From Bolinopsis microptera (taxonomy: Eukaryota > Ctenophora > Tentaculata > Lobata > Bolinopsidae): 64,000 nucleotides of DNA. Below, one piece after another: positions 12,421 to 25,800 of the stretch. The notes beneath the pieces are model-generated. The model was not told where the DNA came from. It searched no databases and saw nothing but the letters and a program-made list of their open reading frames with translations. Made by a program: the position numbers and the translations under genes. The stretch is from NCBI RefSeq assembly GCF_026151205.1, contig NC_087082.1:8688901-8752900 (forward strand), read 5' to 3'. Position 1 is the stretch's first letter, and each line of letters begins with the position of its first letter.

Positions 12421-13718
12421 ATGGACGAGAGTAAGGGCAGGTCAGATCTGTTCGAGTTAAAAAGAGCTAATACCAGGTCAGTCGATATTTTGAACTTAAA
12501 CCGATAAGATAAGTATATTTAAGTGTTATATGACTTAATATCGAGTGCAAAACTTGATTAATACATCTTTAACTTAATAAATTTTAAACTAATAATTTGT
12601 AACTAATACATTTTTAACTTTCCCACTTTTCCAGTGATGAGGAAGATTCAGATAGTTCAGTTGGTTCGTCTCGTCTTGGATCACTTCACGAGTAAGCGCA
12701 TACTTTACTGACTGTTTAAGTTTTGATTACTTTATTTGCTTATATTAAGTCGTTATGTTGATGTGTTTCTGAATAAAAATCAGAACATCCATATATTTGA
12801 TGGAAACAACAAAACAGCTATGATAAACGACAATTAAGTATACTAAAATTATAATTTGCTACTGCAGAATATTCAAAACTATGAGATCAGAAGCTAATGT
12901 TTTCTCTTTTTTAGTCTGACAGAGTACCTGAGTACGATGAAAAACTCGTGGCTGCAGTTTATCAACCATGGTAATGAAAGTATTTACGATCTTATGTCCG
13001 GTGCGGCTATCTACAAGGTGCCAGCTACTTCATGCCACAAAACAGAAATGGAACTTTTGTTTGAGGTATGATCTTCAGCCGTTAATTTCTGTGTAATGAC
13101 TGTTAAGTATTGTCCATATCATAATTGTAAATAGATTATTAATGTGCCGTAATTAAAGTAGAAATTAAAATCAACCCTCTGTAATTTTTATTTGAAGTAA
13201 ACTTGAAACTGCAGGAGCGCGAGGCTGAAGAGGTACTAGAAAACTTGGGCTTTGGATACGATCCTGGGACCGGTTTGCCAGAGAGATTCATCAAGCATGA
13301 ACAAGCGGTGAGTGACAAGGAGTCTATCTAAAATATTTCAAGGCCCTTGCATAATATTTCATGCTGATAAGAACATTGATAGACAAAGAAACTGTAATAT
13401 TATAGTTCAGTTTGATGTTGAAACTTAAAATAAAAAATTAACGAAATTCATTATCAAAAGAAAGCTAAAAGTTCCACAAACTTGGTAATATTTCGTAAAT
13501 GTAAAACCTTAACCAAGAGCGTCTAAATATTTATACTGTCTAGCTGTCTATACGTCAATAGTGGACAAATCCCATTTCAGAAAGCAGGAAGAAAGTTTCA
13601 CATAACAGATCTAGACGACCACTTCAACGCTGCTTTGCAGGAGGAGAAAGTACCCCCTCGATACTTACAAGGGAATCTGGAGATAAGCCTTACTCCGAGA
13701 TTCAAGAAGAAATCATGA
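12421..13718 (+). CDS. ITPRID/KRAP/Tespa1-domain protein (IP3-receptor-interacting domain family), 164 aa
   Basis: Five exons, 12421-12476, 12635-12691, 12915-13065, 13215-13307 and 13581-13718, join with matching phases (2, 2, 0, 0) and proper GT-AG borders. The 164-aa product has an acidic, serine-rich N-terminus (DEEDSDSS). Its conserved block ends EEVLENLGFG...GLPERFIKHEQA, which matches the EEVLLDLGFG...IPxRF signature of vertebrate TESPA1, KRAP/SSFA2 and ITPRID1. In vertebrates that domain binds IP3 receptors and tethers them near actin or immune-receptor complexes. This protein is much shorter than its vertebrate relatives (several hundred to over 1,000 residues) and is essentially the domain alone. 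The ATG at 12421 is the first plausible start after in-frame stops, but an upstream 5' exon cannot be excluded. The IP3R link is inferred from the family. Confidence 0.75.
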
Positions 13719-14081
13719 CCTCTATTATTGTTCAGAATATACTCTGAGGAGTTAGGGATAAGTTTGTGAGCGAAGGGATTTTAAAGACCAGACAGTTAGG
13801 ACAGATTAACTTTAGGAATAAACAAGTAATGTTCGGGAGATGACGCCGATTTGGATCAGTTTGGACGAATTATTTGTATGTTATGGTTTTGTTACAAATT
13901 TTTTAATGTATAATTGAATTAAACAATTCTTTGATAAAATCTTTCTATGACATAATAGTAAAGAAATTACATCAGGTATCTAATAAATCATATAGGTTAA
14001 CGTTTAGTTAAATTTGAAAAGCGGAATTTAGAAAAATAATGAAATGTGATTATGATCATTTTCGAGTATAAATAGTAAAAA

Positions 14082-14087
14082 AATAAA
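14082..14087 (+). promoter_or_regulatory. candidate polyadenylation signal AATAAA
   Basis: AATAAA lies about 365 bp after the stop of the ITPRID-like gene and before the convergent gene that ends at 14608. Other AT-rich variants exist nearby, so use of this one is unproven. Confidence 0.35.
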
Positions 14088-14602
14088 AGTGTAATCGTAA
14101 ACATCGCAGAAATGAATCATTAGCTACATAAAAACAACAAATTTACAAAGATTAAAACTAAAACTATGCCTTGGCTGCTAACATAGCGATGGCATTAACA
14201 TAACTCTAAAACAGAAATAATCCTGCTTGAGTGACATATATCTTTTGTCAATTCTTCGGGGTCACTCTGAATAACCGGTCGAAGCATCCAGTTATAACTA
14301 TATCCTACCTAAATGTCAATTAAGCAATCGATCAATGAAGAATTTCAGGAGTCCTCTACCATAAACATACTATCTAAGTCTGGAAGGTGGGGTTTATATC
14401 CCTCAGGTAGAGCTAAAGGTGTCGGCTTTACCCACTTCCTTCCTGAAAGACATACCTTACATGAGAGACTGGACAATTGGACTCTTTTCTAATTGTTTCT
14501 TTAAAGGTGTAACAAATCTATGAAGCATTTTACTGGGTAGTCCAACGAAAAAAACACAACAGATGCAGCACCAAAAGATGCAGATCAATTACAAGAACAG
14601 GT

Positions 14603-14608
14603 TTTATT
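14603..14608 (-). promoter_or_regulatory. polyadenylation signal AATAAA overlapping the stop codon
   Basis: The minus strand reads TAA then ATAAAA, so AATAAA starts on the last base of the stop codon of the giant gene. If it is used, the 3' UTR would be only about 15-30 nt. Further signals downstream are possible. Confidence 0.45.
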
Positions 14609-16823
14609 TAACCTGGTGTTCTATCAATTGCAGCATCGCCAATTGAATGAGAGGAAACCTGAGATTTATCCTCAAATAGGGGATTCAACTTTACAGTTGA
14701 AGCGGATGGTGTTGAAGTAGGATGTCCTTCATTCCCGTAGATTGTTAAGTTTTCGGCATTCTTAATAAAAATTATCGACTGCATCCTATCCCTGTAAAAA
14801 TAATAATCTATAGAAATTATCAACAATTGAATTCACAATATTTAAGCAAATATAACCACTGGGGTTAGAATAATTTCGGTCACTACAAACTACAGAGCAC
14901 ATACCTTTCATTGAAACTAACCTTTTTTCATTGACTAGATCCTCTACATCACAGCCGTGGTTAACAAAACTCATTGGTATCCCATTTTTAGGATGACCTC
15001 CGTTACCTGAAACAAAGAAACAATGTTATTATGTTCTCATATCGAAGCAGGAACAAGTCGTTCTTATATTGTAAAATATAAATTTCGGAAATATATCAGT
15101 GTAATATGAACTATACAGAGATTATAAATTTTCACAGAAAGAAACTGCAAGAATCATACAACAAGTTGAAAATTAATTAAGACGTGGAACGATATAAAAT
15201 CACAATTGAATTCAATTATCACGTTGTTTGACAAACAATTATCAAACCCATGCTAGGATCAGCCACTTTTTTCTTTGTGAAAATGTAAACACTCCCAACC
15301 AAACACGCAGTAAAGACGACGATAATGACGCTTGTTATGCTTATTCCAGTAGAACCTTAGATTGGTGTAAGTTAGAATGCGATCTGTATAAATAAGCTCT
15401 GTTATAGTACAAATTCAATCGTCTCAGAAGATAATATTGCTTTACCCCAGAATGAGATATTGCTACAAGGATTACTTCAAAATAAGAAATTGTACGTACT
15501 TGTCAAAGCTGATACAAAGCCACTCTTTGATTCTTTTACACATTCTGCAATGTTTTCGAACTCTCTGTCAGCAGAGGAACAGATAATACCTGAAGAAAGA
15601 TAAGGATTTTACAGATCCAGAAGGAAGACAATAGATATAGTTTTAACTCTCATTATTTGCATTGTTGATTAACTTCATGACCGGTCAACCGGACCCTGTC
15701 ATCTACACAAATATTTTGTTGGTTGTATGACAATCCTCCTACATAATTATGTTTAAAGAGTAAAGTTTACAATGTGCAGGTTGATTTACTTATGATTCCA
15801 AGAGTAAAGTTTACAATATGCAGGTTAATTTACTTATGATTCCAAGAGTAAAGTTTACAATATGCAGGTTTATTTGCTTATAATTCAACGATTAAACTTT
15901 ACAATGTGCAGGTTTATTTACTTATGATTCCGAGAGTTTGAAGATACCCGTCATCACACTGCATCTCCAGAGGTTCTCCAGGTGCTTCCTCTCCCAACCA
16001 GACACCATTCTTTACTTTAGGTACTCTGCAACCTGTAATAGACACGATATTGTGCAATGTAGGTTTGCAGCAGCCCCTACTACATACTGGTGAACCAATC
16101 ATAGAGACTTTTATCAAAGCAGCAAGCTGTAAAGACTGAGATCTTACCATCAAATACGCACGAAGGGGTCTCCGATAGATAGCCAGTAGCGAGACATGTG
16201 ACCACGGATTTTCCGTCCATTCGGTAACTGAAGATAAAAAACTATAGTTTAAGCAGATTCTAAATACAAATAGAATAGTCAGGTATGGTTAAGAATGAAT
16301 GAGACAAAAACGCCATCATAAACTTACCCGAAGTTACATTGATAGGAAGCTGAATCGTTATAATAAAGGTTAATTTTGTTATCAACGATTTCCCCGTTCT
16401 TCACTTCAGAAAGATATCCACAAAGCTTTCTAGAACAGTTTCCAGGATGTCTGGGTTCCCAGTCATAAGATTCAGCACAACGTAGCACTGAAAAACGTTG
16501 AGCTTTCTGTTTTTGAAAGATTCATTTTAAGAAAACACTGAATAACATATTGTAATCTTATGCTTTATACCTAAGAATTCCTTTAATGATTATCTTCAAG
16601 TTTCAACCTACCATCAGTCTCGTTCTCTGCGATGGTGTATCCAGTATCACAAGTGTAAGCCACTGTATCATTGAGTCTATTCCCAGTGGCTGAGTATTCT
16701 CCATGAACTAAAGCTGGTGGAGTGTCCAGACATAGCCTCACACATACTGGTGGAGAGGTCCAAGTGCCACCAGCTTGACAACTAACCTTACTAACACCAT
16801 CCATTTCAGTGATGTTGCTGCAT
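14608..16823 (-). CDS. distal CCPs, transmembrane helix and cytoplasmic tail, exons 34-41 of the giant gene
   Basis: Exons 34-38 carry the last four or so CCP-like modules, more diverged than the array (for example LCLDTPPALVHGEYS, KLCGYLSEVKNGE, GCRVPKVKNGVW). Exon 39 (15355-15248) encodes the only strongly hydrophobic segment after the leader, ITSVIIVVFTACLVGSVYIF, followed directly by TKKK, a classic stop-transfer sequence. Exons 40-41 give a tail of about 90 residues with one tyrosine in a TIYGNEG context and no recognised signalling motif. For exon 40 the internal donor (AAAAG before gttagt, ending at 14922) is chosen because it joins in frame to exon 41; the later gtatgt would give an immediate stop. 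The TAA at 14610-14608 overlaps an AATAAA signal by one base. Confidence 0.75.
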
Positions 16824-19800
16824 CTGTGAAGGAGAATTTTGTGGTTGGAAAACATTTTCTTGTGCATATGGTTATCCATATTTGATATTTAAATAATAGG
16901 AATTAGTATTACATGATTAAAAAACGAGATGGATTATTCAATACAGCCCCTAATTTAATCTGGAAGCAGTAGACTTACGTGTAAAAGAGGGTATCGTTAT
17001 AGTAGTAATCATGATAAAGATAGGAACTTCCAGTGTGTGACGAGTAGGGAACATCAGGAGCAAGTCCACATGAATCAATGAAACAAGTCCCCTCCATCTC
17101 CCATTCTCCCTCCACATTACAACGTGCTAATAGTGATAGATCAGTATCTTTATGGTAGCCCATTTCACACTTTAGGTCATAGGAGGTGTTCACTTGGTAG
17201 ATGGCAACCGTTTCTATAGTGATGTGCTGCTTTAAAGAGGGTGGATCACATTTGAAGATTTTACATTCAGGTGGATTGGTCCATGTGCCGTTATAACAGG
17301 TTATGGTGCTGTTTCCGATGAGATTTGCATTATCAACACAGGTTACTGTCACAGTGGATCCGTCAGTAAAGCTCGAATGAGTAATGGATGTCAAATTAAC
17401 GTTGTCCAAAGTAGGAATGGCACATCTTTTAAGACACTTAGGTGACTTTGTCCATGATCCATCATGCTGACATATGATTAAGGCAGCTCCATCCATATCG
17501 CTTCCATTTAAACATCTGAAAAGGTTTTATTATTGACAACGATTATGGAGAGGCTTTTAAATTCAATCTTTCTCATTACCGAAGTGTCTAAAGTGTCAAT
17601 AAATGAAGCAAAAATTACCTGTAGACAAACGTATCATTCCAACTGTAGTTTTTAGACAAATCGTAGTTATCTTCTGAATTTGAGATGTGCAAAGGATTGG
17701 GACATGTTTGAATACCACAGATGCCAGTTATATTCCAATTCCCATCACTTTCACATTCTGCTGTAACAGTTCCATCATATCCCTTCTCACAGGTAACATT
17801 GTAAGTAGAGTTTATTAAATACTCAGTAACATCCTCTATGTTAGCATGTGATCCTACTGAAGGAGTGTAACATCTGTATATCTGACAGGTAGGCAAGTCT
17901 GACCAAGTTCCGTTGCTACAGGTGATGGATGCGTTTCCCTGGAGCTTCGCATTTTTATTGCACGTCACGTTTATCATACTGCTATTTGCAAAACTTGTGG
18001 AGTTCATTGTCAGGTTACTATTTGCTATATCAGGTAGAGAACATCTTTGAAGACACTGGGGAGGATTTGTCCAGGTACCATTGTGCTGACACTCAATAGT
18101 TTCGTTTCCATACATATCACTTCCGTTCAGGCAACTGAGGGAATTATGAATTAGTTTTAAGAACCAAGCTACAATTTTCCTTTTTGAAGAATGCAAGAGC
18201 ACACAGGAGCATTATATGACCTTGAATGCACGAATAATTTATTGAAAAACCTTACCTATAGGCGAAAGTATCATTCCAACTGTAGCTAATTGAGGTGTTG
18301 TAGATATCTTTCGAGTTACTGATCTCAATAGGGTTGGGACATGTCTGAATACCACAGACGCCTGTTATATTCCAATTCCCATCACTTTCACATTGTGCTT
18401 TAACACTACCATCATATCCTTTGTCACATGTAACGTTATAAGCTGAGTTTATCAAATACTCAGTAACATCCTCTATGTTAGCATGTGATCCTACTGAAGG
18501 AGTGTAACATCTGTATATCTGACAGGCAGGCAAGTCTGACCAAGTTCCGTTGCTACAGGTGATGGATGCGTTGCCTTGGAGTTTTGCATTGTCATTGCAC
18601 GTCACGTTTATCATACTGCTATTTGCAAAACTTGTGGAGTTTATTGTCAGGTTACTGTTTGCTATATCAGGTAGAGAACATCTCTGAAGACACTGGGGAG
18701 GATTTGTCCAAGTACCATCATGCTGACATTTGATAGTTTCGTTTCCATACATATCACTTCCGTTCAGGCAACTAAATGAAAAATGTATGAGATCATAAAC
18801 CAATCATAGCAATTTTCCTATTTGCAAAAATTCACTTCATAATACTTCGAATGAATGGATTGTTGACTACCGCACTAACCTATAAGTGAAAGTATCATTC
18901 CAACTGTAGCCAATCGAGGTGTTGTAGACATCTTTCGAGTTACTGATCTCAATAGGGTCGGGACATGTCTGAATACCACAGACGCCTGTTATATTCCAAT
19001 TCCCATCACTTTCACATTGTGCTGTAACACTACCATCATATCCTTTGTCACATGTAACGTTATAAGCTGAGTTTATTAAATACTCAGTAACATCCTCTAT
19101 GTTAGCATGTGATCCTACTGAAGGAGTGTAACATCTGTATATCTGACAGGCAGGCAAGTCTGACCAAGTTCCGTTGCTACAGGTGATGGATGCGTTGTCT
19201 TGGAGTTTTGCATTGTCATTGCATGTCACGTTTATCATACTGCTATTTGCAAAACTTGTGGAGTTCATTGTCAGGTTACTATTTGCTATATCAGGTAGAG
19301 AACATCTTTGAAGACACTGGGGAGGATTTGTCCAGGTACCATTGTGCTGACACTCAATAGTTTCGTTTCCATACATATCACTTCCGTTCAGGCAACTGAG
19401 GAAACTATGAATTAGTTTTAAGAACCAAGCTACAATTTTCCTTTTTGAAGAATCCAAGAGCACACAGGAGCATTATATGACCTTGAATGCACGAATAATT
19501 TATTGAAAAACCTTACCTATAGGCGAAAGTATCATTCCAACTGTAGCTAATCGAGGTGTTGTAGATATCTTTCGAGTTACTGATCTCAATAGGGTTGGGA
19601 CATGTCTGAATACCACAGACGCCTGTTATATTCCAGTTACCATCACTTTCACATTGTGCTGTAACAGTTCCATCATAACCTTTGTCACATGTAACGTTAT
19701 AAGCTAAGTTTATTAAATACTTAGTAACATCCTCTATGTTAGCATGTGATCCTACTGAAGGAGTGTAACATCTGTATATCTGACAGGCAGGCAAGTCTGA

Positions 19801-22800
19801 CCAAGTTCCGTTGCTACAGGTGATGGATGCGTTGCCTTGGAGTTTTGCATTGTCATTGCATGTCACGTTTATCATACTGCTATTTGCAAAACTTGTGGAG
19901 TTTATTGTCAGGTTACTGTTTGCTATATCAGGTAGAGAACATCTCTGAAGACACTGGGGAGGATTTGTCCAAGTACCATCATGCTGACATTTGATAGTTT
20001 CGTTTCCATACATATCACTTCCGTTCAGGCAACTAAATGAAAAATGTATGAGATCATAAACCAATCATAGCTATTTTCCTATTTGCAAAAATTCACTTCA
20101 TACTACTTCGAATGAATGGATTGTTGACTACCGCACTAACCTATAAGTGAAAGTATCATTCCAACTGTAGCCAATCGAGGTGTTGTAGACATCTTTCGAG
20201 TTACTGATCTCAATAGGGTTGGGACATGTTTGAATTCCACAGAAGCCTGTTATATTCCAATTCCCATCACTTTCACATTGTGCTGTAACACTACCTTCAT
20301 AACCTTTGTCACATGTAACGTTATAAGCTGAGTTTATTAAATACTCAGTAACATCCTCTATGTTAGCATGTGATCTTACTGAAGGAGTGTAACATCTGTA
20401 TATCTGACAGGTAGGTAAGTCTGACCAAGTTCCGTTGCTACAGGTGATGGATGCGTTGCCTTGGAGTTTCGCATTTTCATTGCATGTCACGTTTATCATA
20501 CTGCTATTTGCAAAACCTGTGGAGTTCATCGTCAGGTTACTGTTTGCTATATCAGGTAGAGAACATCTCTGAAGACACTGGGGAGGATTTGTCCAAGTAC
20601 CATCATGCTGACATTTGATAGTTTCGTTTCCATACATATCACTTCCGTTCAGGCAACTAAATGAAAAATGTATGAGATCATAAACCAATCATAGCAATTT
20701 TCCTATTTGCAAAAATTCACTTCATAATACTTCGAATGAATGGATTGTTGACTACCGCACTAACCTATAAGTGAAAGTATCATTCCAACTGTAGCCAATC
20801 GAGGTGTTGTAGACATCTTTCGAGTTACTGATCTCAATAGGGTTGGGACATGTTTGAATTCCACAGACGCCTGTTATATTCCAGTTACCATCACTTTTAC
20901 ATCTGCTGTAACAGTTCCATCATAACCCTTGTCACAAGTAACATTGTAAGTAGAGTTTATAATATACTCAGTAACATCCTCTATGTTAGCATGTGATCCT
21001 ACTGAAGGAGTGTAACATCTGTATATCTGACAAGTAGGCAAGTCTGACCAAGTTCCGTTGCTACAGGTGATGGATGCGTTTCCCTGGAGCTTCGCATTTT
21101 TATTGCACGTCACGTTTATCATACTGCTATTTGCAAAACTTGTGGAGTTCATTGTCAGGTTACTATTTGCTATATCAGGTTGAGAACATCTCTGAAGACA
21201 CTGGGGAGGATTTGTCCAGGTACCATTATGCTGACACTCAATAGTTTCGTTTCCATGCATATCACTTCCGTTCAGGCAACTGAGGGAACTATGAATTAGT
21301 TTTAAGAACCAAGCTACAATTTTCCTTTTTGAAGAATCCAAGAGCACACAGGAGCATTATATGACCTTGAATGCACGAATAATTTATTGAAAAACCTTAC
21401 CTATAGGCGAAAGTATCATTCCAACTGTAGCTAATTGAGGTGTTGTAGATATCTTTCGAGTTACTGATCTCAATAGGGTTGGGACATGTCTGAATACCAC
21501 AGACGCCTGTTATATTCCAATTCCCATCACTTTCACATTGTGCTGTAACACTACCATCATATCCTTTGCCACATGTAACGTTATAAGCTGAGTTTATTAA
21601 ATACTCAGTAACATCCTCTATGTTAGCATGTGATCCTACTGAAGGAGAGTAACATCTGTATATCTGACAGGCAGGCAAGTCTGACCAAGTTCCGTTGCTA
21701 CAGGTGATGGATGCGTTGCCTTGGAGTTTTGCATTGTCATTGCATGTCACGTTTATCATACTGCTATTTGAAAAACTTGTGGAGTTTATTGTCAGGTTAC
21801 TGTTTGCTATATCAGGTTGAGAACATCTCTGAAGACACTGGGGAGGATTTGTCCAAGTACCATCATGCTGACATTTGATAGTTTCGTTTCCATACATATC
21901 ACTTCCGTTCAGGCAACTAAATGAAAAATGTATGAGATCATAAACCAATCATAACAATTTTCCTATTTGCAAAAATTCACTTCATACTACTTCGAATGAA
22001 TGGATTGTTGACTACCGCACTAACCTATAAGTGAAAGTATCATTCCAACTGTAGCCAATCGAGGTGTTGTAGACATCTTTCGAGTTACTGATCTCAATAG
22101 GGTTGGGACATGTTTGAATTCCACAGAAGCCTGTTATATTCCAATTCCCATCACTTTCACATTGTGCTGTAACACTACCTTCATAACCTTTGTCACATGT
22201 AACGTTATAAGCTGAGTTTATTAAATACTCAGTAACATCCTCTATGTTAGCATGTGATCTTACTGAAGGAGTGTAACATCTGTATATCTGACAGGTAGGT
22301 AAGTCTGACCAAGTTCCGTTGCTACAGGTGATGGATGCGTTGCCTTGGAGTTTCGCATTTTCATTGCATGTCACGTTTATCATACTGCTATTTGCAAAAC
22401 CTGTGGAGTTCATCGTCAGGTTACTGTTTGCTATATCAGGTAGAGAACATCTCTGAAGACACTGGGGAGGATTTGTCCAGGTACCATCATGCTGACATTC
22501 AATAGTTTCGTTTCCATACATATCACTTCCGTTCAGGCAACTGAAATATATTTCGTTGGGGAATAGCGTTTTCATTATTTTAATTATGATACAATCAAAT
22601 ATATATTCATGCAAATTTGTTTAATTTTATTCATACAGAGTCTTCGATATAAACTTACTTATAAGTAAAAGTATCATTCCAACTGTAGGTTATCGAGGTA
22701 TTGTAGACATCTTCCGAATTATCAATCTCAATAGGATTGGAACATGTTTGAACGCTACAAAATCCTGTGATATTCCAGTTACCATCAATTTTACATTCTG

Positions 22801-25800
22801 CTGTAACGTTTCCATCATAGCCCTTGTCACACGTAACACTATAATTTGTGTTTATATAATATTGAGTTTTATCTTCTATGTTAGCATGCAACCCTACATC
22901 CGAAGGTTTATAACATTTGTATATTAGACAGGAAGGCAAATGTGACCAAGTTCCGTTGCTACAGGTGATGGATCCGTTTCCATAGTGCAGGAAAGAATTT
23001 TCATTGCACGTCACGTTTATCATACTGCTATTTGCAAAACTTGTTGAGTTCATTGTCAGGTTACTATTTACTATATCAGGTAGAGAACATCTTTGAAGAC
23101 ACTGGGGAGGATTTGTCCAAGCACCGTTGTGCTGGCACTCAATAATTTCGTTTCCATACATATCACTTCCGTTCAGGCAACTGAAATTTGTTAATAAACA
23201 AATTAAATTGATAATGAGAACACAAAACATACATAGCACATAACTCAAACTGTTAAACGAATTAACGGGCAATCATGGAATTCATTGCTAACCTATAAGT
23301 GAAAGTGTCATTCCAACTGTAGGCAATCGACGTGTTGTAAACATCTTTTGAATTTGGAATTTCCATTGGGTTGGGACAAGTTTTAATGCTACAAAACCCT
23401 GTTATATTCCAGTTACCATCACTTTCACATTGTGCTGTAACACTACCATCATATCCTTTGTCACATGTAACGTTATAAGCTGAGTTTATTAAATACTCAG
23501 TAACATCCTCTATGTTAGCATGTGATCCTACTGAAGGAGAGTAACATCTGTATATCTGACAGGTAGGCAAGTCTGACCAAGTTCCGTTGCTACAGGTGAT
23601 GGAAGCGTTGCCATAGAGCTTCGCATTGTCATTGCACGTCACGTTTAAGGCATCTGAACTCGCATAAGCATACGCATCTGTCACATTAAGAAAACTGTTT
23701 GCTATTTGTGGGGAGTCACATTTCCTCAAACACTGCGGATACTTTGTCCAGGAGCCGTCATCCTGACATTTTACAGTACTGTTTCCGTTTAAATCACTTC
23801 CATTCATGCAACTGAAATTATTGTCTTCCAGTTACCAGTAGGGATTCAGAAGAGCATTTCAAATCGTTAAACTTTTTACTAACTAGGGTGGATGTCTATA
23901 CATTATGAGTTGTACAGCAAACTTAGAAATAAACTTACCTTAATGTTATAGTGTCATTCCAATGATAAATCACAGTTGACTGAGTTTGATTTGAGAATGG
24001 GATGAAATCAGGATCAGGGCAATCAACCAAGGAGCAGGTTCCATCGTATTCCCAGAAGCCAGTCTCATTGCAATGAACAGTTAAGTTCCCTTCGTACCCA
24101 GTCAGGCAGGTACTATGGTAAGTTGTGTTCACCTGTACAGATTAAAGCACAATTAGTGTGATTTACATCCAAATGTCATATGGAAAGCTTGTTTAGAGGG
24201 AAGTGCTACGAAAGAATACTTGTGTACTACACTGAACTTCTGTAAAAGGAAAAACATACTCACGTTAAAGGTGCTGTTCTGGAAAGGTTTCTGATGATCT
24301 ATGATATTGGGTTTATCACAATAAGTTAATTCACAGACTGGAAGAGTGCTCCAATTGCCAAGCAAACATGAAACATTCTGGGGACCTGAAATACTTTAAT
24401 TTAACCGCGTTGGGCTGCTTCTTAGGTAACCACGGATTTTAGTACTTAATTCAACAAAATTTACTCGATCAAAATATGAACTCTACGACTTTCATATTAT
24501 ACCTGAATTCTTATAGTTGTGGTCACAAGTGATTAATAAAGAAGTTCCATTGGTGTATGTTGGCAAGTCAATATCAACAGATCCATCAGCGATCTGGGGT
24601 GCTGAGCAGTTGTTTGGCAGGCAGCCATCGAGTGTGATAGTCCATGTTCCTGAAATAGTCAAATAAGCTCCAATACTTTTTTGTTATTGAATCATCTGAC
24701 CATCCAATTTATAGCATTGATCTTTCAGTTTCGGCTCCAGCCCCCCTCCCCCCTCCATTGCGAAATGACAAATGTATATACCATAAATACACAGTGTATC
24801 TGCATTTCCACTCGTTTGGTTGTAGTAGTATCCATTTTGACAGGATACAGAAGCCTGTGTTCCGTTGGTAATGTTCACTCCTGTACCGGTTGTGTATTCA
24901 ACTTGTCCGTGAAGCGGGTCAGTTAAAGGTAAGCAGAATATCTCCTCGCAAGTAGGCTGAACTGTAGACCAGTCACCAGACTCGAGACATTGGATAGTGG
25001 GGCTACCTGAGGTTGGTGCATTTATTATCTTTGTTCAACTATTTACTACTGTAGCTACGTTTTGACAACTATCGTCTACGTTATACGTACCTTAAATAAG
25101 TAAATAGGTTATCGTCAATGCTTGCGTACAAAGGACGGAAGTTAAGAATCTGGTTTACTTTTAAGGAGAAATTATAATAGTGCTAATTGATTATGATACA
25201 ACTTTTCTTATAGGCATCGCTTACCTTTAAGGCTGTATCCACTGGAGCAGTTAAATAATATTACGTCGTCCACAAATGATTGGTTTCCAGTGAAGTTAAA
25301 AATACCGTTAGAAATTGATAGAGGAACTGGACACTCTGTAAATGTTAAATGATTAAATGCTGAACACAATTGTCATGATAAGATATCGAAGATTGAGGAG
25401 GGTTATCAAACACTAACATTTTTTAGATTGACAGTGCAACTAATTATTAAATAACCTATTTTGTCGCAGACCCCATAAAATTCCCATTGTCCAGTACCAT
25501 TGCATGAAGCGTTTACAATTCCCTCATACTTCGACTCACAAGTAATGTTGTAAGTTGTACCAACCTGAAAATATGGCATATAGCCAAGGACCTTCACTTG
25601 GATAAACTTGTTATTTCAAATTGAAATTGAAGCTTGACTTGAGAAATCACCGAACATAGCTTGCAATTGCATAGCCATAACTTACAAGATATGTGGGAGA
25701 GCTGATGGGTAGTTGGTTGGGGCCTATAGTCGGACTATCACAATATGTTAACACGCAAGTTGGAATGTCGGTCCAATTCCCAAGTAAACACGTGATATTG

